Assembly (NCBI GenBank): GCA_903872005.1
Contig: CAIQJD010000873.1
Span: 1 to 7,088, forward strand
Direction: 5' to 3'
DNA from: an uncultured bacterium
GTDB taxonomy: Bacteria > Chloroflexota > Anaerolineae > JACIWP01
Length of the DNA stretch: 7,088 bases
A program made the translations under genes and the position numbers. Below the pieces are notes generated by a model. It was not told where the DNA came from, did no database searches, and saw nothing but the letters and a program-made list of their open reading frames with translations. Shown here one piece after another: positions 1 to 4,313 of this stretch (position 1 is its first letter; each line of letters starts with the position of its first letter).

Positions 1-1
1 C

Positions 2-139
2 AGAGGGAACTGGTTGCGCTTGCAAGAGTCGGAGCAATTGGCGGATGTGTGGGCGCGATGCTGTCGCCGGCCGATGGCGCGAGCGCGACATGGCGCGCCG
101 GCAAGCCAGGGTCAGGGCGAGCCGCCGGCTGAGGAGTGA
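2..139 (+). CDS. possible 3' end of an upstream gene (partial, uncertain frame)
   Basis: The first 145 bases lie just upstream of the gvpH-like gene. Reading from base 2 gives 45 codons open from the window edge to a TGA at 137-139. The peptide begins RGNWLRLQESEQLADVW and ends PPAEE, and its codons (gag, gcg, ttg, cag) resemble those of the neighbours. It would stop 6 bases before the next ATG, with that gene's GAGGAG ribosome site inside its last codons, a spacing typical of this operon. However, all three forward frames are open here: base 1 runs to a TGA at 130-132, and the third frame runs on to 233. The call is therefore weak. No domain is recognisable in the short tail, and it could equally be leader sequence. 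Confidence 0.3.
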   Translation, partial: RGNWLRLQESEQLADVWARCCRRPMARARHGAPASQGQGEPPAEE

Positions 140-145
140 CGCGAG

Positions 146-706
146 ATGGCAGACAAAAGTAAGCGCAAGTCCACCGAAGGTGGTTCGGTGGATCTGGGAT
201 TCGGCGGGCTGTTCAAGGGTCTGGGCGACCTGATTGACGTCTTGGGCGAGCTGGCCGAAAAGGGCGAGGAGATTTCGCGCAGCGGCGAGATCCATATCGG
301 CGGATTGGATGGGAAGACGTCGGCGCCGCCGGCCGGCGGCGCCGGCGAGAAGAAGGGTCTGCGGGGAGTCTACGGGTTCAGCGTGCGGACCGGGACGGGC
401 GGCGTCCCGCACGTCGAACGGTTTGGCAATATCCGGGCTACCGACGAAGGGGCGGTCGTGCAGGAAGTGCGCGAGCCGTTGGTGGATGTCTTTGACGAGG
501 GGACGGAAATGGTCATTACCGTCGAGCTGCCAGGCGTGGCGGAAGAGGACATCCGCGTCGAAGTCCAGGAGGATATTGTGACTTTGGAAGCCGGCGGGCA
601 GCGCAAGTATGCCAAGGAGATCCTGTTGCCGGCGGCGGGCGCGGCCGACAGCCTGACGAAGACGTACAAGAACGGTATCCTGGAAGTGCGACTCAGGAAG
701 GCGTGA
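146..706 (+). CDS. gvpH: gas vesicle protein GvpH-like, Hsp20/alpha-crystallin family
   Basis: A 186-residue small heat-shock-like protein. Residues about 20-43 (GGLFKGLGDLIDVLGELAEK) match the N-terminal segment typical of gas vesicle Hsp20 proteins. Next comes a low-complexity Gly/Ala/Pro linker (about 54-70), then a GVYGFSVRTG segment near 74-83. A compact alpha-crystallin domain fills residues about 109-186: PLVDVFDEG at 111-119, ELPGV at 127-131, and the final beta strand YKNGILEVRL at 174-183. GvpH of haloarchaea binds and stabilises GvpA or the regulator GvpE, so a cytoplasmic chaperone role for shell proteins is the family-based expectation. The ATG at 146 is preceded by GAGGAG at 131-136 with a 9-base gap. 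The next gene starts one base after the stop, implying co-translation. The protein could also simply be annotated as Hsp20. Gene context and the N-terminal segment favour GvpH. Confidence 0.85.
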   Translation: MADKSKRKSTEGGSVDLGFGGLFKGLGDLIDVLGELAEKGEEISRSGEIHIGGLDGKTSAPPAGGAGEKKGLRGVYGFSVRTGTGGVPHVERFGNIRATDEGAVVQEVREPLVDVFDEGTEMVITVELPGVAEEDIRVEVQEDIVTLEAGGQRKYAKEILLPAAGAADSLTKTYKNGILEVRLRKA

Positions 707-707
707 G

Positions 708-1754
708 ATGGCGCGACGCGTGCAGCACCTCAGCCTGCATCGCATTGCCGGCGTGGAGTTGCGGGTAATCTCCGATGTCGAGCAACAGGTGCTGCCGTTG
801 ATCCAGGCGGAAGAGGCGGTCGTCCGGGTCTATGCCAATCGGCCTGCCTGGCCGCACCGTTTCGTCACACTCTTTATCTTGTACGATCTGATGCCGTTGG
901 TACGGCAATTGCCTGTCAGCGCCGGCCTGGATGCCGGCGCGCTGGCCGGCATGTTGCGCCGGCCGGCCGTGAATGTGTACGACTTGGCTGACGCCACAAG
1001 TTGTCACATCTTCATGAACTGGCAGGCGATGGACGCGATGGGCGCGTTGGGCGACCCCCTGGCTGCGATCGGACTACTGGCGCACGAACACGCGCACCCG
1101 TTGTCGGACAACGAGACGACTCAGGCATCGCGCCGGCTGCGTCTGGATGTGACGTTCGAGGGCTGGGCGGCCGGCGCGGATGCCGGCCGGGGCGAGAAGG
1201 TGGCCGACGTGCTGGGGGAGATGGCTGACCGGCTTTGTCTCTATGCGGCGCGCGAGGTGCTTGCCAACGATGTGGCGTTGCAGGCGGACGACACGTTCCG
1301 CGTGGCGCTCTTCGCGTTGGATCAGCAGAGTCTGTTGCAGACCGAGCGCAGCCTGGCAGGGCGGGAAGTAGTGCGCCGGCAATTGCATGCGGAAGTGGCA
1401 GCCGGCGTGATGACGGGGCAACAGGCGCAGGCTCTACTCCTGGTTGGCGACCTGGATGGGTATCTGGATATGGCTATGGAGATCGCCTCGTTCTATCGAG
1501 CCGGCGCAACGGAGTACGGGCAGCAATTGGAGCAGGGGCTGCGGGAGAAGGTGTTCAGTGGGCTGGAGCCGGCGGTATGGGATGTTTTCTGCGAGCTGCG
1601 ACGGCGCTATTCGGATTTATCGCCGGCCATGTCGGAAGATGGTCTGATGTTGTGGAGCCAGGCCATCATGGATGCGTTGACAGAAGCGGTCGCGACGAGG
1701 GGATTGAGGGTGCAAGGTCGCGTGCGGCGGGAAGAGTCGGGCCTGCCGGTGTGA
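708..1754 (+). CDS. unrecognised protein with HEXXH zincin motif, possible metalloprotease
   Basis: A 348-residue protein that I do not recognise as any standard Gvp family. Its most striking feature is GLLAHEHAHP at residues 122-131. This contains HEXXH (H126, E127, H130), preceded by small and hydrophobic residues as in zinc metalloproteases (zincins). A third zinc ligand is not certain: E151 (in VTFEG, 21 residues downstream) and E171 (in GEMADRL, 41 residues downstream) are candidates. Residues 51-65 are hydrophobic but short and interrupted, and no signal peptide or clear membrane helix is seen, so the protein is probably cytoplasmic. The C-terminal half (about 165-330) looks almost wholly helical. 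The start at 708 sits one base after the gvpH stop and has no strong ribosome site of its own, so translation is probably coupled. The next gene, gvpF/L, follows after 63 bp. The function could be processing or turnover of a gas vesicle protein. Alternatively it may be a structural helical protein with a chance HEXXH. Confidence 0.8.
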   Translation: MARRVQHLSLHRIAGVELRVISDVEQQVLPLIQAEEAVVRVYANRPAWPHRFVTLFILYDLMPLVRQLPVSAGLDAGALAGMLRRPAVNVYDLADATSCHIFMNWQAMDAMGALGDPLAAIGLLAHEHAHPLSDNETTQASRRLRLDVTFEGWAAGADAGRGEKVADVLGEMADRLCLYAAREVLANDVALQADDTFRVALFALDQQSLLQTERSLAGREVVRRQLHAEVAAGVMTGQQAQALLLVGDLDGYLDMAMEIASFYRAGATEYGQQLEQGLREKVFSGLEPAVWDVFCELRRRYSDLSPAMSEDGLMLWSQAIMDALTEAVATRGLRVQGRVRREESGLPV

Positions 1755-1817
1755 GCGCCGAGAGGATGAGCCGGCCAGATCGTCCGGCGTGGGCGAAAAC
1801 TACGAGGAAGGGAAACG

Positions 1818-2591
1818 ATGCCAGAGACTGCAGTACCGCAAGGACAATACCTGTATTGCGTCATTCGTTGCTCCGAGCCGCGCGAGTTCACCAATCGGGG
1901 CATCGGCGAGCGCAGCGACGTGGTGCGTACGGTGAACTTAGGGGAAATTGCGGCGGTGGTCAGCGATTCGCCGGTGGTGGAATACGAGAGCAGCCGGCGC
2001 AACATGATGGCCCACACACTGGTATTGGAAGAAGTGATGCGCGAGTATACCATGTTGCCGATGCGTTTCGGCACGGTGGCGACCAGCGTGGACGCGATCA
2101 AAGATCGGGTGCTGAACCGACGTTATGGGGAATTCGTTGGTCTGCTCGACGATATGGAAGGCCGGGTGGAGTTGGGCCTGAAAGCGTTCTGGTATGAGGA
2201 GATCATTTTCAAGGAGATCGTAGAGGGGAACCCGGCGATCCAGAAGCTGCGCGATGGCCTGGCGCGGCGGCCGGCGGAAGAGACCTATTATGAGCGCATT
2301 CGACTGGGCGAGATGATTGAGAACGCGATGTGGAAAAAGCGGGATGAGGATGCCGAGAATATCCTGTCTCGACTGCGCCCCCTGGTTTATAAGACGCGGG
2401 CGAACAAGGTGGCGACGGATCGCATGGTGTTGAATGCGGCATTCCTGGTCGAGGCGCGCCGGCAGCCGGAACTCGATGCTACGATCAAGCAGCTCGATGC
2501 AGAAATGGGCAAGCGGCTGATCTTCAAGTATGTCGGGCCGGTGCCGCCATACAATTTCGTCAGCATCGTCATTCATTGGGACGAGGAGTGA
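1818..2591 (+). CDS. gvpF: gas vesicle protein GvpF/GvpL family (copy 1)
   Basis: A complete 257-residue GvpF/L protein. Family marks in order are the N-terminal strand YLYCVIR (11-17), EIAAVVSD (43-50), the helix ending in MLPMRFGT (79-86), and a central segment around AFWYEEIIFKEI (123-134). A helical region (about 155-205) follows, then DRMVLNAAFLV (201-211) and the C-terminal FKYVGPVPPYNFVSI (236-250), the usual end of these proteins. GvpF/L proteins are accessory proteins that bind GvpA and sit at nucleating vesicles, with GvpF reported on the inner gas-facing surface. The ATG at 1818 has GAGGAAGGG at 1804-1812. The gene is followed by gvpG after 49 bp, the usual GvpF/L-GvpG neighbourhood. 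F and L cannot be separated by eye, so the symbol is provisional. A second, divergent copy begins at 6471. Confidence 0.93.
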   Translation: MPETAVPQGQYLYCVIRCSEPREFTNRGIGERSDVVRTVNLGEIAAVVSDSPVVEYESSRRNMMAHTLVLEEVMREYTMLPMRFGTVATSVDAIKDRVLNRRYGEFVGLLDDMEGRVELGLKAFWYEEIIFKEIVEGNPAIQKLRDGLARRPAEETYYERIRLGEMIENAMWKKRDEDAENILSRLRPLVYKTRANKVATDRMVLNAAFLVEARRQPELDATIKQLDAEMGKRLIFKYVGPVPPYNFVSIVIHWDEE

Positions 2592-2627
2592 GCGCACAGG
2601 CACAGATGTCCGAGGGCCGGCGCGGAT

Positions 2628-2634
2628 AGGAGGT
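2628..2634 (+). promoter_or_regulatory. strong ribosome binding site fixing the gvpG start
   Basis: AGGAGGT, a full match to the anti-Shine-Dalgarno consensus, lies 6 bases before the ATG at 2641. It rules out the longer in-frame start at 2530, which would lie inside the gvpF/L gene and add 37 residues of unrelated arginine-rich sequence. It is the best ribosome site in the window. Confidence 0.85.
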
Positions 2635-2640
2635 CGAACG

Positions 2641-2898
2641 ATGGGTATTCTCTTTGATCTGGTATCATTGCCTGTGACGGGGCCGGTGAAAGCGCTGACC
2701 TGGATTGCCGGCAAGGTGAACGAGCAAGTTGAAAAGGAACTGTACAGCGCCGACGCGGTGCGCGGCAAGCTGATTGAGCTTGAGTTACGTCTGGATATGG
2801 GGGAGATCACCGAGGAAGAGTACATGGCGGCCGAGGATGTGCTGCTGGCCCAACTGAGGATGATTCGCGAACGCGAGGCGGCCAAAGCGCAGGGTTAG
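2641..2898 (+). CDS. gvpG: gas vesicle protein GvpG
   Basis: An 85-residue protein of typical GvpG length and pattern. It starts MGILFDLVSLPVTGPVKALT (1-20), a short hydrophobic segment with the conserved LP..GP arrangement. An amphipathic Lys/Glu-rich region follows, with KVNEQVEKELY (25-35) and LIELELRLDMGEITEEEYMA (44-63), and the protein ends in a charged helix. GvpG is a small accessory protein that occurs beside GvpF/L and is required for vesicle formation in haloarchaea and Bacillus megaterium. Its exact biochemical role is not settled. The start is set by the consensus AGGAGGT 6 bases upstream. The gene sits between gvpF/L and gvpO with gaps of 49 and 45 bp, consistent with a single transcript. 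Confidence 0.93.
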   Translation: MGILFDLVSLPVTGPVKALTWIAGKVNEQVEKELYSADAVRGKLIELELRLDMGEITEEEYMAAEDVLLAQLRMIREREAAKAQG

Positions 2899-2930
2899 GC
2901 GCAGCCGGCGGCAAGACGACGGGATAGATG

Positions 2931-2937
2931 AAAGGAG
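2931..2937 (+). promoter_or_regulatory. ribosome binding site of gvpO
   Basis: AAAGGAG ends 6 bases before the ATG at 2944 and supports that start over any other. The same AAAGGAG string precedes gvpJ at 3545-3551. Confidence 0.75.
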
Positions 2938-2943
2938 ACGGAC

Positions 2944-3207
2944 ATGCTGACAGGACCAGAAGTGGCCCAGAAGGCCAAAGAACAGTTGATGGCGTTGACC
3001 GGCTTGAAGGCCGACACGGTTTCGGCGTTGGTGCGGTCGGAAGGCGGCTGGCGCGTGATGTTGGAAATGGTCGAGCTGAAGCGCATCCCGGAGGCCAGCG
3101 ATGTGTTGGCGACTTACCGTGTCACGACGGATGACATGGGGAATGTGCTGCAATATCAGCGCACGCGGCGTTACCATCGGGATTCCGTGATCGAGGAAGA
3201 AGAATAG
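2944..3207 (+). CDS. gvpO: gas vesicle protein GvpO
   Basis: An 87-residue protein with the GvpO pattern. An N-terminal helix with KAKEQLMALTGLKADTVSAL (10-29) is followed by the beta-rich core GGWRVMLEMVELKRIPEASD (34-53), VLATYRVTTDDMGNVLQYQR (54-73) and RRYHRD (75-80), with an acidic tail EEEE (84-87). The W36, E41/E44, Y58, Y71 and RRY residues correspond to the usual conserved positions in this family. GvpO is needed for vesicle formation in haloarchaea and is common in actinobacterial clusters. Its mechanism is unclear; an effect on gvp expression or on shell protein handling has been proposed. The protein is short because it lacks the long charged N-terminal extension that many GvpO proteins carry, so it is close to the bare domain. 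The ATG at 2944 is supported by AAAGGAG at 2931-2937. Confidence 0.88.
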   Translation: MLTGPEVAQKAKEQLMALTGLKADTVSALVRSEGGWRVMLEMVELKRIPEASDVLATYRVTTDDMGNVLQYQRTRRYHRDSVIEEEE

Positions 3208-3230
3208 AGGGCACGCGGATGAGATCCGTA

Positions 3231-3237
3231 GGAAGGG
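3231..3237 (+). promoter_or_regulatory. ribosome binding site deciding the TPR-like gene start
   Basis: GGAAGGG lies 8 bases before the ATG at 3246. The alternative in-frame ATG at 3219 has only cgcgg-type sequence ahead of it, so the shorter protein is preferred. Confidence 0.6.
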
Positions 3238-3245
3238 ATAGCAAG

Positions 3246-3530
3246 ATGTCGAAACAGAAACCTATCGCGGTGGCTGAGGAAATCAGCTCCACGTTGTACC
3301 GATTGGCAAAAACTCTCGACGATCAAGGGCTGGTACAGCAGGCCTTGACGCCCTATTTGCGGTTGATCGAGCGATTTCCGACGAGCCAGGAAGCGCAGGC
3401 TGCCACGGCCCGGGTGATCGCCATTGCCAACGGCCTGACTTCGGCCGGCCGGCAGCGCATGGCGATGACCGTTCTGGATCGGCTGGATGCAGCGCGCGGC
3501 CGGCCGGAGATCGAACCGACAGCCGGGTGA
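3246..3530 (+). CDS. small helical protein with one TPR-like repeat, unknown function
   Basis: A 94-residue protein, not a recognised Gvp family member. Residues about 14-47 fit the tetratricopeptide repeat spacing well. L17, L20, A21, L24, A33, Y37, L40 and P45 fall on the eight consensus positions (4, 7, 8, 11, 20, 24, 27, 32), including the LIERFP ending common in TPR and TolA/YbgF-like repeats. A second helical pair, TARVIAIANGL and RMAMTVLDRL (54-80), could be a degenerate half repeat or capping helices. No signal peptide or membrane segment is seen. TPR units usually mediate protein-protein contacts, so an adaptor within the vesicle assembly or chaperone set is possible but unproven. 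The ATG at 3246 was chosen on the GGAAGGG at 3231-3237; 3219 would add nine residues. The gene lies between gvpO (38-bp gap) and gvpJ (28-bp gap). Confidence 0.8.
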   Translation: MSKQKPIAVAEEISSTLYRLAKTLDDQGLVQQALTPYLRLIERFPTSQEAQAATARVIAIANGLTSAGRQRMAMTVLDRLDAARGRPEIEPTAG

Positions 3531-3544
3531 TTTCGGGCGCGCGG

Positions 3545-3551
3545 AAAGGAG
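3545..3551 (+). promoter_or_regulatory. ribosome binding site of gvpJ
   Basis: AAAGGAG ends 7 bases before the ATG at 3559. It excludes the longer in-frame start at 3487, which lies inside the preceding gene and would add 24 arginine-rich residues unlike GvpJ. Confidence 0.8.
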
Positions 3552-3558
3552 CACAAGC

Positions 3559-3861
3559 ATGCAAGATCAGCGGATGCAGCACTCTACCCAGAGTAGCACG
3601 CTGGCGGACATCCTTGAGCGTATTCTGGACAAGGGCATCGTGATCGCCGGCGATATTTCCATCTCGCTGGTGGATGTAGAGTTGCTGACAATCAAAGTGC
3701 GGCTCATTGTCGCTTCGGTAGACAAGGCTATGGAGATGGGCATCAACTGGTGGGAGAGCGACCCCAAGCTCTCAACCCGCGCCAAGCAGTTGGAAGAGGA
3801 AAACAAAGCCTTGCTGGAGCGGCTGAATCGCCTGGAGGAGCGGCTGGAGGCGAGAGCATGA
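3559..3861 (+). CDS. gvpJ: gas vesicle protein GvpJ (GvpA-family minor shell/nucleation protein)
   Basis: A 100-residue GvpA-superfamily protein. The core runs LADILERILDKGIVIAGDIS (15-34), then ISLVDVELLTIKVRLIVASV (35-54) and DKAMEMGINWWESDP (55-69). The usual GvpA helix-strand-strand-helix fold is recognisable. The AGDIS turn and the GINWWESDP end are features of GvpJ-type rather than main-shell GvpA proteins. From memory the whole sequence closely resembles Bacillus megaterium GvpJ, including length. Residues about 76-98 form a charged helix with leucines 78, 85, 89, 92 and 96 in a/d-like spacing, i.e. a short coiled coil absent from GvpA. GvpJ is a minor component thought to act in nucleation and in the tips of the vesicle. 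The start at 3559 follows AAAGGAG. The stop overlaps the next gene's ATG by 4 bp. Confidence 0.93.
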   Translation: MQDQRMQHSTQSSTLADILERILDKGIVIAGDISISLVDVELLTIKVRLIVASVDKAMEMGINWWESDPKLSTRAKQLEEENKALLERLNRLEERLEARA

Positions 3862-4313
3862 GAGGACCTGCTTCGAAGCAAACACCGCGGCCGCGAGTCG
3901 GCAGTTCAGCGCATCACGCTGATGGCGAAGGGAAGCTGGTGGACCTGGCGTGCGCCTACTGTGGCGGCAGTGGACGTGATCCTTTTGGCGTCATGTCGCC
4001 CCTGTCCACCTGTCAGGTGTGCGGCGGCAAGGGACAGAACCGCCTGCGCGCCCCGGTCACGACTTGCGCATTCTGTCATGGCACGGGGGTGAATCCTGGC
4101 TTGCGTCAGACCTGCCTCGCCTGCGACGGCACGGGGTATACGCAGGTCCCGCTGGAAGCGAGCGTGTGTCCATGCTGCGGGGGCAGCGGACGCGCGTCCG
4201 ACTATCTGTGGCCGGACAGTCCGCTGACGTGCAGTTGTTGTGGTGGCGCCGGCGTCGTGCCGGCAAGCAAGGCTGCTGCCAATCGGGAGCGTGGGAGAGA
4301 AGAGCATGAGTGA
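3858..4313 (+). CDS. stand-alone DnaJ-type zinc-finger protein with six CXXCXGXG repeats
   Basis: A 151-residue cysteine-rich protein. Six copies of CXXCXGXG lie at residues 32-39 (CAYCGGSG), 52-59 (CQVCGGKG), 70-77 (CAFCHGTG), 86-93 (CLACDGTG), 104-111 (CPCCGGSG) and 125-132 (CSCCGGAG). DnaJ/Hsp40 proteins carry four such motifs forming two zinc sites. Six here would allow three sites. No J domain (no HPD) and no C-terminal substrate-binding domain is present; the ends are short, charged and probably disordered. Extra cysteines C106 and C127 make CPCC and CSCC. The family role is binding unfolded protein and sometimes disulphide exchange. A role as chaperone or adaptor for the hydrophobic shell proteins, or for the AAA+ ATPase encoded next, is inferred. 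The ATG at 3858 overlaps the gvpJ stop (ATGA), and GGAGG at 3846-3850 gives a 7-base spacing. An earlier in-frame ATG at 3750 lies inside gvpJ and is rejected. Confidence 0.9.
   Translation: MRGPASKQTPRPRVGSSAHHADGEGKLVDLACAYCGGSGRDPFGVMSPLSTCQVCGGKGQNRLRAPVTTCAFCHGTGVNPGLRQTCLACDGTGYTQVPLEASVCPCCGGSGRASDYLWPDSPLTCSCCGGAGVVPASKAAANRERGREEHE

Noticed and set aside
1235..2197. Long forward open frame of 320 codons
   Set aside because: It runs across the end of the HEXXH gene and into gvpF/L in another frame. Its product is Arg/Gly/Ala-rich with no domain, while both overlapped genes have clear protein character.
2592..2640. Terminator or promoter in the gap between gvpF/L and gvpG (also the gaps 1755-1817 and 2899-2943)
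   Set aside because: No hairpin followed by a T run and no convincing -35/-10 pair is visible. The short GCCGGC palindromes in these gaps occur everywhere in the window.
1938..2885. Long reverse-strand open frame opposite gvpF/L and gvpG
   Set aside because: It is antisense to two well-supported Gvp genes and has low-complexity composition. Long antisense frames are common in GC-rich DNA.
3750..3857. Longer N-terminus for the zinc-finger protein
   Set aside because: The extension lies wholly within gvpJ in another frame, is Gly/Ala/Arg-rich and lacks a ribosome site. The ATGA overlap at 3858 is a better start.
3858..4313. Full DnaJ co-chaperone
   Set aside because: There is no J domain or HPD motif and no C-terminal substrate domain; only the zinc-finger motifs are present.
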